A DNA stretch of 64,000 nucleotides, from positions 1 through 64,000 of the forward strand of contig CALURJ010000005.1 in NCBI GenBank assembly GCA_944323145.1. Direction: 5' to 3'. The translations under genes and the position numbers were made by a program. Below, piece after piece: positions 31,948 to 40,833 of the stretch. The DNA is from Candidatus Gastranaerophilales bacterium. Its GTDB lineage: Bacteria; Cyanobacteriota; Vampirovibrionia; Gastranaerophilales; Gastranaerophilaceae. Under the pieces are notes generated by a model. The model searched no databases. It saw only the letters and a program-made list of their open reading frames with translations, and had not been told where the DNA came from. The number at the start of each line of letters is the position of its first letter. Position 1 is the first letter of the stretch.

Positions 31948-31957
31948 ATTATATACT
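31948..31957. promoter_or_regulatory. Overlapping divergent -10 boxes
   Basis: ATTATATACT contains TATACT for the plus strand and TATAAT for the minus strand, sharing two bases. Each lies 6 nt from the start codon of its gene; the two ATGs are separated by 22 bp. RNA polymerase could occupy only one side at a time. Confidence 0.55.
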
Positions 31958-31963
31958 AAAATT

Positions 31964-32476
31964 ATGGATAATAAAACAGACTTAAGAGTACGTGCAAAAA
32001 CTATACGAAAAGGGCTTGATATCTCGCTTATTAGTGCAAATATGGTAAATTTAATAAGAAAAAATGAAAGTTATTTAAAAGCTCAAAATATTATGCTTTA
32101 TTATCCTATGAAGTATGAAATAAATCTGCTTTCTCTTTTGACTGATAATAAAAATTTTTATCTTCCAAAAGTTTTTGGTAAAGATATGCTTGTTTGTCCT
32201 TTTAAAGAGGGGGATAGACTCGGATTATCCGAATTCAATACAAATGAACCCTGTTCAAATCCTGTAAATCCTGAAATCTTAGATTTAATATTTGTTCCTG
32301 CTTTAATGGCTGATAAGGAAGGATACAGGCTTGGTTACGGCGGCGGGTTTTATGACAGATTTCTCGCAAAATATAAAAATATTAAGACTATAACTCCTAT
32401 AGCTTCAAAGCTTTTAGTTAACAAACTTCCGGTTGATGTCTTTGACTGCAGGGTTAATGAAATTATTTCATGTTAA
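31964..32476 (+). CDS. 5-formyltetrahydrofolate cyclo-ligase family protein
   Basis: A 170-residue enzyme that returns 5-formyl-THF to the folate pool with ATP. YYPMKYEIN, DLIFVPALMADKEGYRLGYGGGFYDRFL is the family signature split across residues 30-140; the glycine-rich GYGGGFYDRF is the key site. The N-terminal RxxAKTIRKGL fits. The upstream frame adds 14 codons but lacks any ribosome site; the -10 box 6 nt before this ATG suggests a leaderless mRNA. Confidence 0.9.
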   Translation: MDNKTDLRVRAKTIRKGLDISLISANMVNLIRKNESYLKAQNIMLYYPMKYEINLLSLLTDNKNFYLPKVFGKDMLVCPFKEGDRLGLSEFNTNEPCSNPVNPEILDLIFVPALMADKEGYRLGYGGGFYDRFLAKYKNIKTITPIASKLLVNKLPVDVFDCRVNEIISC

Positions 32477-32504
32477 AAAGGAGTCCGCTTTTAGCGAACT
32501 CCTT
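32475..32504 (-). terminator. Terminator of the Met/Gln-rich protein gene
   Basis: Read on the minus strand: AAGGAGTTCGC and its complement form a stem that ends in TTTTT. It also immediately follows the folate gene on the other strand. Confidence 0.65.
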
Positions 32505-32548
32505 GAAAAGGTTAGTCAAGGATAGGGGGTTAGTAGATTAAATCCTTA

Positions 32549-33058
32549 TTAATATTCAGGTTTAAATAATTTAATAGAATCCTGTTCAGCTTGTTTAACT
32601 GATTCATATTCTTGTTCAATCATTTTCAGCTGGGTTTCTATTTTAGCTTTTTCTGCCTGAATTTGTTTTTCTTGTTCATTTAAAAGTTTCGATTCTTGTT
32701 TACCCATGTTTTCACGAGCTTGACTGTATAAACTTTTAAATATCCATTGCTGATACATAGCCTGATATTGCGGATTTGGCATTTGCTGCATTTGCATTGC
32801 AATCATCGGCTGCATCATTGCCATATTTTGCTGCGCACTCATTAATGCTCCGTTATGCGCATACTGCATGTACATCATCTGTCGACCGAACATTGAACCC
32901 GGAGTGTTCATCATATCGCTCATGGATACGGATCCATCGCCTATATTTGCAGAGTATTGCTGCAAATCGGACAATTTTTTGGTCAGATCCATTAAACGAT
33001 ATTGTAAATCGTTCCGTTGATGGATGAGCTGCAATTTTCGATACGCGAAAATTAACAT
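32549..33058 (-). CDS. Met/Gln-rich coiled-coil hypothetical protein
   Basis: A 169-residue protein with helical ends and a central low-complexity region rich in Met, Gln and Ala (MAMMQPMIAMQMQQMPNPQ). The first 35 residues (IHQRNDLQYRLMDLTKKLSD) and last 60 are coiled coil. No signal peptide. AGGTAGGAGTAAAGG-type ribosome site precedes the ATG. Function unknown; proteins of this look occur with secretion or surface systems, but that is not evidence here. Confidence 0.7.
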   Translation of the reverse strand: MLIFAYRKLQLIHQRNDLQYRLMDLTKKLSDLQQYSANIGDGSVSMSDMMNTPGSMFGRQMMYMQYAHNGALMSAQQNMAMMQPMIAMQMQQMPNPQYQAMYQQWIFKSLYSQARENMGKQESKLLNEQEKQIQAEKAKIETQLKMIEQEYESVKQAEQDSIKLFKPEY

Positions 33059-33115
33059 TTCCTTTACTCCTACCTAATTTGTTATAACTAACCTTTTTTA
33101 ACCTTACATTTATAT

Positions 33116-33149
33116 AAAAACATGCAATTCCTTGAAATTGCATGTTTTT
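33116..33149 (-). terminator. Terminator of clpP
   Basis: A perfect 14-bp stem, AAAAACATGCAATT with AATTGCATGTTTTT, 6-nt loop. Confidence 0.85.
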
Positions 33150-33178
33150 GGCCATATTGTTAAGTTTTGTTAATATTT

Positions 33179-33793
33179 TTATCTTTCGCTTTTAGTTATG
33201 ACCTTATCAATAAGTCCGTATTCTAAAGCTTGTTGAGCTGTTAAGAAGTGATCACGTTCGCAGTCTTCTTTAACTTTTTCAACCGGCTGACCTGAATTTT
33301 TAGCAATAATTTCAATTAACATATCTTTCATTCTTAAGATTTCTTTTGCTTCAATTTCAATATCTGTAGCCTGCCCCTTAGCTCCGCCTAGCGGTTGGTG
33401 AATCATAACTCTTGCGTTCGGAAGAGCCATTCTTTTGCCTTTAGCACCTGAGCAGAGAAGAAATGCCCCCATTGATGCTGCATCTCCCAGACAAATAGTT
33501 GAAACGTCTGATTTTATAAGCTGCATTGTATCATAAATTGCCATACCTGCAGTGATTACACCGCCAGGACTGTTAATATACAGCATAATATCTTTTTCTG
33601 AATTTTCACTGTCAAGTAAAAGAAGCTGTGCAACAATAGAATTTGCAACATCATCGTCAATTTCCGTACCTAAAAAGACTATTCTTTCTCTTAAAAGTCT
33701 TGAAAAAATATCAAATGAACGTTCGCCTCTGGATGATGCTTCAATAACTGTCGGAACATAACCCATTATTTTCATGTAAGTTTCTTGATCCAT
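33179..33793 (-). CDS. clpP: ATP-dependent Clp protease proteolytic subunit
   Basis: A 204-residue serine protease that forms a barrel with Clp ATPases. The active Ser is in [11 protein letters not shown] near residue 100, the His in MIHQPLGG, and the Asp in the helix after it. [16 protein letters not shown] is the N-terminal signature. Its partner ATPase is not next to it. A GGAG site precedes the ATG. Confidence 0.96.
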   Translation of the reverse strand: MDQETYMKIMGYVPTVIEASSRGERSFDIFSRLLRERIVFLGTEIDDDVANSIVAQLLLLDSENSEKDIMLYINSPGGVITAGMAIYDTMQLIKSDVSTICLGDAASMGAFLLCSGAKGKRMALPNARVMIHQPLGGAKGQATDIEIEAKEILRMKDMLIEIIAKNSGQPVEKVKEDCERDHFLTAQQALEYGLIDKVITKSER

Positions 33794-33872
33794 ATTCGCT
33801 CTCCTATATAATTATATATTATAGTATAAAAATAAATAAATACATAATAAAATATTATCGGTATAGAAAATA

Positions 33873-36449
33873 TTAAGGCTTTACTATTGATAAAACATAA
33901 TTGTTATTGAAATATTTATTTGCAACTTCTATTATATCAGATTCTGTTACACTGTTGATAAGTTTTGCGTATTCTTCATCAAACTCATAGCCTCTGCCCG
34001 ATGCTTCAAACCAGCCTAAAGTTGTTGCTTTATCGAGATTTGTTTCCTGCCCTATTATGTAGTGCCCAAGGAGTTTGTCTTTTGCTTCATGAAGTTCTTT
34101 TGTTCCTACAAATTCTGTTTTTAGCCTGAAAACTTCTTCCTGAAGTCTTTTTACGGCATAGTCAAGGTTTTGCGGGTTTGTTCCTATGTAGACAATAAAA
34201 GATCCTTTTAATACGTTGGGGGAATACTGTGAACCGAGCTGATATGCAAGCCCGTCTTTATCTCTAAGGTTTTTAAATAAGCGTGAGCTCATTCCTGTTC
34301 CTAACAGAGAATCAATAACTTCTAAAGTTGCATATTCTTTTTTGTTTAAAAGCCCCGATGTCTGCCAGCCCATAAAAATCCAGTCTGTTTTAAGATCCTT
34401 TATGGAAGTTGAAACTTTTTTGCCTTCCTTTAGTGATGGTATTGAATATTTGGCGTAGTCAAATTTTTTGCCTTTTTTGTTATTAAATATTTTGGTAAAT
34501 TCGTCTATGGTCTTGTCTTTATCAATGTTCCCGTTAATAGAGATTATAACATTTTGCGGATAGAAAGCTTTTGCATAATAATTTCTTATATCTTCAAACT
34601 GAATTTGCGGGAGTGTTTTTTCGAGTTTTGAATTAGAAATTGAATACGGCGTATTTTCAAATATATAGTTTTTGAAATTATCTATGGCAATATTCAGTGG
34701 AATATCTTTACTCTTTTTTATTGCGTTAAGTTTATCGGTTCTTGATTTTTCTATTTCGTAATCGTCCAGAGTTGCGTTGTTAATAACCTCGTTTAAAAGC
34801 TCAAGAGTTTTGTCGTATTCATTTTTAGTTGTAAGAACAGTTATCATAAAGCTGTCGGCTTTTACTGACGGAACAATTTTTATTCCGTTATCTTCAAGAG
34901 TTTGGGCAAATTCAAGGGATGAATATTTTTTTGTTCCTTTTGTCAAAACAGATGCTGTTAAATCTGCAGTTCCCGGAATGGTTTCTGTGAATTCTCCGCC
35001 TTTTGAGAATATTGAAATTGCAATAATATCATTTGCCTGATTTGGAGTAAGCAGAAGTGTTGCACCGTTTGAAAGCTGGTATTTTTGAGTATTTTGATTT
35101 TCATTTATTAATTTTGCCGGAGAATTTTTTACGGCAGTGTTTGAGATTTTAACTTCTTTGCAGGAATTCGGAAGTAGAATTGAAACTGCGCTCTTTTCTT
35201 TACCTAAATATTTATCAGCGACTCTTTTTACGTCATCTGCGGTAACTTTTTTAATATTGTCAATATATGTTTCGTAATATTTTATATCATCAGTAGTTAC
35301 GTAGATGTATCCTATTTCTCCTGCGATGTTGGAAATTGACTCTCTTGCGTAATAGGTATCCCTTTCAATGATATTTTTGGCAAGCCTCAGCTGATCCTGT
35401 GTTACTCCGTTTTTCTGAATATTTTTTATTTCGTCAAAAATTGTCTGCTCGAGTTTTGAACATTTTTCAGGGTTAAAGGTCGCTGAGATATAAAAAATCC
35501 CGTCATCTCTAAATCCTGTATTCGAAGCACTTATAGAAGCAGCGAGCTGTTTTTGCTCTTTAATAGTTCTGTAAAAAACAGATGAGCGTCCGTCCCCGAG
35601 AATTGTTGAAAGTACATCAAGTGCATAAGAATCTTTGTCATCAACTTTTGTCCCGCGAAAGCCTATGAGCATATACCCTGTTTGTGTATCTGAGTAAGCA
35701 ATGTTTTTTGCTTGTGATGTAAGTATTTTTTCTTTTGGAAAAGTATTTTTTACCGGTTTTTTATATTCGGAATTAAAATCCTGTTTTACTTTTTCAAGTG
35801 CTGATGCGGAGTCAACATCTCCTACTATTACTGTAACCATGTTTGATGGAGAGTAATGGTTATTGTAATAATCAAGAATTTGATCCCGGTGAATTGTGCT
35901 TATTATATCGGCTTTTCCTATCACTTTCCTTTTATAAGGGTGCTGTGTGTAAAGCATGTTTACAAGATTGTCGTAAACTATAGTGTTAGGAGAATTTGCA
36001 TCCTTCATAATTTCTTCAATTACTACTTTTCTTTCCTTTTCAAGTTCTTTTCTCGGGATAAGCGGATGTAGAAGCATATCCGAGTGCATATCAAGAGCCA
36101 GATCAAAATCTTTGGATGGAATAGTTATATAGTAGTGTGTAAAATCTTTGCTTGTCGCAGCATTTGTGACGGCCCCTTTAGTTTCAAGGATTTTATCAAA
36201 TTCTCCGGGGGCATGGTTTGTTGAGCCTTTAAAAAATAGATGTTCCAAAAAGTGGGAAACCCCGTTATTTTGATCATTTTCGTTGATAGAACCTGTTTTT
36301 ATCCAGGTGTCTATTGTGACGATAGGGTTTGTTTTAACCTCTTTTATAACAACAGTTTGACCGTTATCAAGTTTATAAACGTTAAAATCGGCAGCTATTG
36401 AAAATTGTGCAACTAATAAAACTGCCAGTGTAATTATAAATTTTTTCAT
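33873..36449 (-). CDS. Secreted M16-family zinc peptidase, two-domain
   Basis: An 858-residue M16 peptidase with two fused halves. A Sec signal peptide (KKFIITLAVLLVAQFSIAA) sends it to the periplasm. The first half has the inverted zinc motif HFLEH (His66, Glu69, His70) and a downstream ERKVVIEE with the third ligand; the second half (from about residue 440) has the same fold but no zinc motif, as usual for the inactive partner domain. It probably degrades small peptides; bound substrates cannot be predicted. Confidence 0.93.
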   Translation of the reverse strand: MKKFIITLAVLLVAQFSIAADFNVYKLDNGQTVVIKEVKTNPIVTIDTWIKTGSINENDQNNGVSHFLEHLFFKGSTNHAPGEFDKILETKGAVTNAATSKDFTHYYITIPSKDFDLALDMHSDMLLHPLIPRKELEKERKVVIEEIMKDANSPNTIVYDNLVNMLYTQHPYKRKVIGKADIISTIHRDQILDYYNNHYSPSNMVTVIVGDVDSASALEKVKQDFNSEYKKPVKNTFPKEKILTSQAKNIAYSDTQTGYMLIGFRGTKVDDKDSYALDVLSTILGDGRSSVFYRTIKEQKQLAASISASNTGFRDDGIFYISATFNPEKCSKLEQTIFDEIKNIQKNGVTQDQLRLAKNIIERDTYYARESISNIAGEIGYIYVTTDDIKYYETYIDNIKKVTADDVKRVADKYLGKEKSAVSILLPNSCKEVKISNTAVKNSPAKLINENQNTQKYQLSNGATLLLTPNQANDIIAISIFSKGGEFTETIPGTADLTASVLTKGTKKYSSLEFAQTLEDNGIKIVPSVKADSFMITVLTTKNEYDKTLELLNEVINNATLDDYEIEKSRTDKLNAIKKSKDIPLNIAIDNFKNYIFENTPYSISNSKLEKTLPQIQFEDIRNYYAKAFYPQNVIISINGNIDKDKTIDEFTKIFNNKKGKKFDYAKYSIPSLKEGKKVSTSIKDLKTDWIFMGWQTSGLLNKKEYATLEVIDSLLGTGMSSRLFKNLRDKDGLAYQLGSQYSPNVLKGSFIVYIGTNPQNLDYAVKRLQEEVFRLKTEFVGTKELHEAKDKLLGHYIIGQETNLDKATTLGWFEASGRGYEFDEEYAKLINSVTESDIIEVANKYFNNNYVLSIVKP

Positions 36450-36520
36450 AATATCCCCTTCTCATTAAACATATATATAATAAAATCATATTACAATAAA
36501 TTTTTAAATTAGAAAACAGT

Positions 36521-36793
36521 TTATTTTTTTATTAATTTTTTTATAAATGGGAATGTGAACGCCAGAGCACCTAGTCCGAGAACGGCAAAAACAGATTTTG
36601 GAGTTTTTTTCTTTGTAATACTCTCGCTGTTTTGTATTGATACATAAACATCATGATTAATTGCACCAAGTTCTCTCTCTGCCTGCACAGGAGAATACAG
36701 CACCGGTTTGTAATATTTATCCGGCGGATTTATAATACCGACATTAAGCGGCTGATTTCTCATGTGCTGATTTACACTAACACTTCCCGTCAT
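36521..36793 (-). CDS. Small tail-anchored membrane protein
   Basis: A 90-residue protein with a polar N-terminus (MTGSVSVNQHMRNQP), a Tyr/Pro-rich middle, and one C-terminal membrane segment (SVFAVLGLGALAFTFPFI) followed by KKLIKK. This looks like a tail-anchored protein. I start it at the second Met because the first lies in a very different, Ile/Phe-rich upstream stretch; no ribosome site is visible before either. Confidence 0.6.
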   Translation of the reverse strand: MTGSVSVNQHMRNQPLNVGIINPPDKYYKPVLYSPVQAERELGAINHDVYVSIQNSESITKKKTPKSVFAVLGLGALAFTFPFIKKLIKK

Positions 36794-36858
36794 AATTTTA
36801 TAAAAACAAAAGATATAAATAAATTGCGTTATATGTGTATTTATATTAAGTTTTATCC

Positions 36859-36901
36859 TTGACAAAAAACAAAAAATTTTATAAAATGAGAATTATTATT
36901 A
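36859..36901 (+). promoter_or_regulatory. perR promoter overlapped by a Fur/PerR-type box
   Basis: Consensus TTGACA, 17-nt spacer and TAAAAT. The 15-mer TGAGAATTATTATTA (36887-36901) begins on the last base of the -10 and covers the start of transcription; it differs from the 7-1-7 consensus TGATAAT-N-ATTATCA at two positions. This placement fits negative autoregulation. Confidence 0.75.
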
Positions 36902-36916
36902 TTTTTGGAAGGGAAT

Positions 36917-37309
36917 ATGAATTATTCAAGACAAAGAGAAGTTATTTTGCAAACCTTAAAGTCAAATGTTGTTCATCCGACAGCAGAGTATCTTTATGCA
37001 ATTTTAAAAGAAAAAGAACCGAATATTAGTCTTGCAACTTTATACAGAAACTTGAATCAACTTGCAGAAAATGATATAATAAAAAAAATTGACGGTCTGG
37101 AACCTTCATCGCATTTTGATCATAATACGCATGAACATTACCATTTTATATGTGAAAAATGTAAGAGAGTTTATGACATAAGTGCGGATGTCGCTCCGGA
37201 TGTTATCAGGAAAACCGAAGAAAATACAGGTTTTCTTGTAAAAAAACATGATATTGTATTCAGCGGTTTATGCCGAGAATGTTTGGAACAGATAAAAGAG
37301 AGTAATTAG
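36917..37309 (+). CDS. perR: Fur-family peroxide-type repressor (PerR-like)
   Basis: A 130-residue Fur-family metal-dependent repressor. The N-terminal winged helix is HPTAEYLYAILKEKEPNISLATLYRNLNQL; the regulatory region is HFDHNTHEHYHFICEKC, where the Asp after HF matches the Asp that marks PerR rather than Fur. Two Cys-x-x-Cys pairs (CEKC, CREC) form the structural zinc site. The start follows GGAAGGG. It is first in a peroxide-defence cluster: rubredoxin, two rubrerythrins and a flavodiiron protein. Confidence 0.9.
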   Translation: MNYSRQREVILQTLKSNVVHPTAEYLYAILKEKEPNISLATLYRNLNQLAENDIIKKIDGLEPSSHFDHNTHEHYHFICEKCKRVYDISADVAPDVIRKTEENTGFLVKKHDIVFSGLCRECLEQIKESN

Positions 37310-37331
37310 GAAAAGTAAAGGAGAAATTTAA

Positions 37332-37469
37332 ATGGAAAAGTATGTTTGCACAGTTTGCGGTTATGTTTATGATCCGGAAGAAAATGGCGGAGTAAAATTT
37401 GAAGATTTACCGGATGATTATGTATGCCCTTTATGCGGTGTGGGTAAAGATTTATTTGAAAAACAATAA
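37332..37469 (+). CDS. Rubredoxin
   Basis: A 45-residue iron protein with the two CxxC knuckles CTVCG and CPLCG, plus [10 protein letters not shown] and [11 protein letters not shown]. It is slightly short for the family but complete. It carries electrons to rubrerythrin or the flavodiiron protein encoded downstream. GGAG precedes the ATG, which starts 22 nt after perR. Confidence 0.95.
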   Translation: MEKYVCTVCGYVYDPEENGGVKFEDLPDDYVCPLCGVGKDLFEKQ

Positions 37470-37511
37470 TAGGATTTTTTGCTATTTAAATAATTTTAGA
37501 AAGGAAGTGTT

Positions 37512-38054
37512 ATGCCTGAATTAAAGGGAACAAAAACAGAACAAAACTTGTGGACGGCTTTTGCAGGCGAGTCGCAGGCAAGAAATAAGTATACTTATTA
37601 TGCATCTCAGGCTAAAAAAGAAGGTTTTGTTCAAATTAGCAGAATTTTTGAAGAAACTGCAAATAATGAAAAAGAACATGCAAAAATTTGGTTTAAAGCT
37701 TTGCATGGAGATAAAATTCCTGATACTTTGAAAAATCTTGAAGATGCAGCAGAAGGTGAAAATTACGAATGGACTGATATGTATGCAACTTTTGCAAGAG
37801 AAGCTAAAGAAGAAGGGTTTGACACTCTTTCTGCATTGTTTGAACTTGTCGGAAAGATTGAAAAAGAACATGAAGAAAGATATAGAGCTCTTTTAGAGGC
37901 TGTAAAAAACAGTACAGTTTTTGCAAAAAATGAGGTTGTAGTCTGGGAATGCGGAAACTGCGGTCATATCCATACCGGAGAAAAAGCTCCGCAGCTTTGC
38001 CCTGTTTGCAAACATCCTCAAGCCTATTTTTTTATGAAAGCTAAAAATTATTAA
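37512..38054 (+). CDS. rbr: Rubrerythrin
   Basis: A 180-residue peroxide-reducing di-iron enzyme. The ferritin-like domain has [22 protein letters not shown] and [10 protein letters not shown] (iron-ligand Glu and His); the C-terminal rubredoxin domain has CGNCG and CPVC. It removes H2O2 using electrons from rubredoxin. It is followed by a strong terminator. Confidence 0.96.
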   Translation: MPELKGTKTEQNLWTAFAGESQARNKYTYYASQAKKEGFVQISRIFEETANNEKEHAKIWFKALHGDKIPDTLKNLEDAAEGENYEWTDMYATFAREAKEEGFDTLSALFELVGKIEKEHEERYRALLEAVKNSTVFAKNEVVVWECGNCGHIHTGEKAPQLCPVCKHPQAYFFMKAKNY

Positions 38055-38058
38055 ACGA

Positions 38059-38091
38059 AAAAAAGGCTTTGTTTATAACAAAGCCTTTTTT
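38059..38091 (+). terminator. Terminator after rubrerythrin
   Basis: A perfect 13-bp stem, AAAAAAGGCTTTG with CAAAGCCTTTTTT, 7-nt loop. It separates perR-rubredoxin-rbr from the second rubrerythrin. Confidence 0.85.
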
Positions 38092-38131
38092 ATGATAAAA
38101 TATTAATGTGTATAAATAAGAGGGAAATTTT

Positions 38132-38671
38132 GTGGAACTAAGGGGAACAGAAACTGAAAATAATTTGATTAAAGCTTTCGAGATTAATGCAAAAAGACGC
38201 ATGGAATACGATATTTACGCTTTAGTTGCTGAAAAATACGGATTTAATGATGTCGCCCGCCTTTTAACCAGATTTGCAAACCACGAAAAGGAGCATGCAA
38301 AATTGTGGTATAAATGGTTAAAATGTGAGAGCGGAAGCCTTCCTAACCTGCTTGATTGTGTTAAAAATGCTCTTAGTCAGGAAAAGGATGAAATAGAAGG
38401 TTTATATGAAAATTTTGCCCGTAAAGCTAAAGAAGAAGGATTGGAGCATATTGCGGGGCTTCTGGAAAACATTGAAAATATTGAAAAAATACATTATGAC
38501 AGGTTAAAAAAACTAATCTGGAAGCTGGAAGATTCTGTTGAACCTAACAGCGACGGAACATATAACTGGGTTTGCAGTACATGCGGCGCAGTTTTTGTTC
38601 AAAAGGAAGAACCCCAGTATTGCCCGCTTTGTCTGAAAGAAGAAGTATTTTTTTATAAAAAGCCAAATTAA
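38132..38671 (+). CDS. Rubrerythrin-like protein
   Basis: A 179-residue paralogue of rubrerythrin: NHEKEHAKLW and NIEKIHYDRL keep the second and third ferritin-type ligand motifs, and CSTCG/CPLC form the rubredoxin site. In the first helix, GES of the normal enzyme aligns with EIN, so one iron-ligand Glu may be missing or shifted. It starts with GTG after an AGAGGG site. Its peroxidase activity is therefore less certain. The flavodiiron gene follows 19 nt later. Confidence 0.85.
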   Translation: MELRGTETENNLIKAFEINAKRRMEYDIYALVAEKYGFNDVARLLTRFANHEKEHAKLWYKWLKCESGSLPNLLDCVKNALSQEKDEIEGLYENFARKAKEEGLEHIAGLLENIENIEKIHYDRLKKLIWKLEDSVEPNSDGTYNWVCSTCGAVFVQKEEPQYCPLCLKEEVFFYKKPN

Positions 38672-38690
38672 ATAGTAAAGGAGAAATGAA

Positions 38691-39875
38691 ATGAAATTTC
38701 AGGAAATTAAAAACAATATTTTTTATTGCGGATTGAACGACTGCGACAGAAGAATTTTTGATGAACTTATTCCTCTGGAGCACGGAACAAGCTATAATTC
38801 TTATCTTGTTAAAGGTTCTGAGAAAACAGCAATTATTGATACAATGTACCCCCCGAAAACTAAAGAATATTTAAAAAGATTAGTTGAAAATCAGGTTGGT
38901 AAAGTTGATTATATTATCGCAAATCATGGCGAGCAAGATCATTCAGGTTCTATCCCTGCACTTTTGGAAAAATATCCGAATGCTATTGTTTTAACAAATC
39001 CTAAATGTGCGGAAAATATTAAATCAATGCTTCATGTTTCAGATGAAAAAATCAGGGTTATATCTGACGGAGAAGAAGTTTCTCTCGGAGATAAAACGTT
39101 GAAATTTATCTTTGCCCCGGGGGTTCACTGGCCTGATACAATGTTCACTTATATAAAAGAAGATAATGTAATTTGTACTTGTGACTTTTTAGGTGCACAT
39201 TATACATTTTCGGATGTTTTTGCAGTTGAAAGCCTTGAATTGGAAAAAAGTGCAAAACGTTATTACGCAGAAATTATGATGCCATTTAGAACAATGTGTA
39301 AAAAATATACACAGATGATTAAGGATATGAAGGTTGATATGATTTTGCCAAGCCATGGCCCTGTTTATAAAAATCCTGATTTTATTCTTGATTTATATAC
39401 TGATTGGGCATCAGATACTCCGAAAAATCTTGTGGTTCTTCCTTATGTTTCAATGTATGAAAGTACAAAGGATATGATTGATTATCTAAGTGAAAAATTG
39501 GAAGCTAAGGGTGTTAAAACATTTAAATTCGATATCGTAGATGACGATTTGGGTGATTTGGCGATGGCATTAGTTGATGCTGCTACAATTGTTATGGGTA
39601 CATCAATGGTTCTTGCAGGCCCTCACCCTATGGCTGTAAATGTTGCTTATCTTGCTGCTGTATTAAGACCAAAGGCTAAATTCGCATCACTTGTTGGTTC
39701 GTACGGTTGGGGCGGAAAGCTTTTTGATTTACTCGCACAGATTTTGGCACCTTTAAAGCTTGATATAATAGAGCCTGTACAAGTAAAAGGTAAACCAAAT
39801 GCTGAAGATTACGAAAAACTTGATGCTATGGTTGATGCTATATATAATAAGCATAAATCAATTAATTTAGTATAA
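38691..39875 (+). CDS. Flavodiiron protein (A-type, FprA-like)
   Basis: A 394-residue oxygen or nitric oxide reductase of anaerobes. The metallo-beta-lactamase domain binds two irons through HGEQDHSG, HWPDT and PSHGP; the C-terminal flavodoxin domain (from about residue 250) has the FMN loop around MYESTKD and GSYGWGG. With rubredoxin and rubrerythrin it forms a complete oxygen/peroxide detoxification set. Confidence 0.95.
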   Translation: MKFQEIKNNIFYCGLNDCDRRIFDELIPLEHGTSYNSYLVKGSEKTAIIDTMYPPKTKEYLKRLVENQVGKVDYIIANHGEQDHSGSIPALLEKYPNAIVLTNPKCAENIKSMLHVSDEKIRVISDGEEVSLGDKTLKFIFAPGVHWPDTMFTYIKEDNVICTCDFLGAHYTFSDVFAVESLELEKSAKRYYAEIMMPFRTMCKKYTQMIKDMKVDMILPSHGPVYKNPDFILDLYTDWASDTPKNLVVLPYVSMYESTKDMIDYLSEKLEAKGVKTFKFDIVDDDLGDLAMALVDAATIVMGTSMVLAGPHPMAVNVAYLAAVLRPKAKFASLVGSYGWGGKLFDLLAQILAPLKLDIIEPVQVKGKPNAEDYEKLDAMVDAIYNKHKSINLV

Positions 39876-39895
39876 GATTAATTAATATGGATTAA

Positions 39896-39923
39896 TCGGG
39901 CGATTCTTTATAAGATCGCCCGA
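39896..39923 (+). terminator. Terminator of the flavodiiron gene
   Basis: A 9-bp stem (TCGGGCGAT with ATCGCCCGA), 10-nt loop, then AT-rich sequence with no strong T run. Confidence 0.6.
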
Positions 39924-39994
39924 TATATTTAAATATTTGTAAAATGAATTCTAAATTTTAGCAAATTTAAACTTTCACAGCCTTTAACAAAATT

Positions 39995-40798
39995 ATGATT
40001 AATAAAATTAGTATAACCCCGAATTTTCAAATATATAAATCTCCTCAAACTAATAATAAAAATTCAGGAGTTTCAAGTCCATATCAAGTTGAAACATCCT
40101 TGTATGACTTAAAGGGAGGCAATGTCTATTTTGGTGCTCTTGTAAAGCCTCATAATTCAATAGAGGCTGATTGTATTCAATTTTTGAGAAAAATAAGAGA
40201 AAATTGTTGCCGGAAGTTTACTGAACCTGACATTGATGATATGCTTCAATCTTTAAACAAGGAAAAAAATTCTGAAGAGAAAGTAAATGTTTTAAAAGAA
40301 ATTTTCTGTTTAGAATGTGATGAATATGGTAAAACTCCAAATAAAAATTTTCTTAAGCAAACTCTTGATTTAATATCCGGACGCAAAGAAGATGATAGAT
40401 TTGCAATTCTGGCGTTTGCACAGCATGAGCTTAATAATGCTGTAAAACCGCTTGAACCATTTTATTCACTGCCTGCAGAAAAGCAAAATAAGCTTATAAA
40501 CATATTAAAAGATATTAATAATGTTACTGATATGGGTTATCAAGGAATGTTAAATTCTTCCGATTATAATCTAGAAGCATTGTACGATACCTTTAGAATT
40601 TTGGTATATGCTGAGGATGATCTTGCAAAGCTTAGCAAACAGGAGGCTGTGAATACCTATAAAGTTGAAACGTTTCATACTTTGAAAGATAGTATAGAGT
40701 ATTTTAAAAGTTATAATTATCCAAATGAAAATATAAAACAAAAAGTAAAAGCTGCGGTAGATAATATTCAGCAATATTTTCTTGAAAATATTTTATAA
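39995..40798 (+). CDS. Hypothetical protein
   Basis: A 267-residue protein of unknown function. The first 50 residues look disordered and contain GGNVYFGALV; the rest is helical (FLRKIRENC, FAQHELNNAVKPLEPFY, YNLEALYDTFRILVYAEDDL) with seven Cys. No signal or membrane segment. It stands alone between two terminators; no ribosome site is clear before the ATG. Confidence 0.65.
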   Translation: MINKISITPNFQIYKSPQTNNKNSGVSSPYQVETSLYDLKGGNVYFGALVKPHNSIEADCIQFLRKIRENCCRKFTEPDIDDMLQSLNKEKNSEEKVNVLKEIFCLECDEYGKTPNKNFLKQTLDLISGRKEDDRFAILAFAQHELNNAVKPLEPFYSLPAEKQNKLINILKDINNVTDMGYQGMLNSSDYNLEALYDTFRILVYAEDDLAKLSKQEAVNTYKVETFHTLKDSIEYFKSYNYPNENIKQKVKAAVDNIQQYFLENIL

Positions 40799-40832
40799 AA
40801 AAGCTCCCGTTTAAACTAACGGGAGCTTTTTT
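40797..40832. terminator. Bidirectional terminator between the hypothetical gene and thrS
   Basis: A perfect 15-bp stem, AAAAAAGCTCCCGTT with AACGGGAGCTTTTTT. Confidence 0.9.
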
Positions 40833-40833
40833 A

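Noticed and set aside
38851-38856. Run of six C in the flavodiiron gene as another switch
   Set aside because: Too short to slip often and lies in a conserved coding region as ordinary codons.
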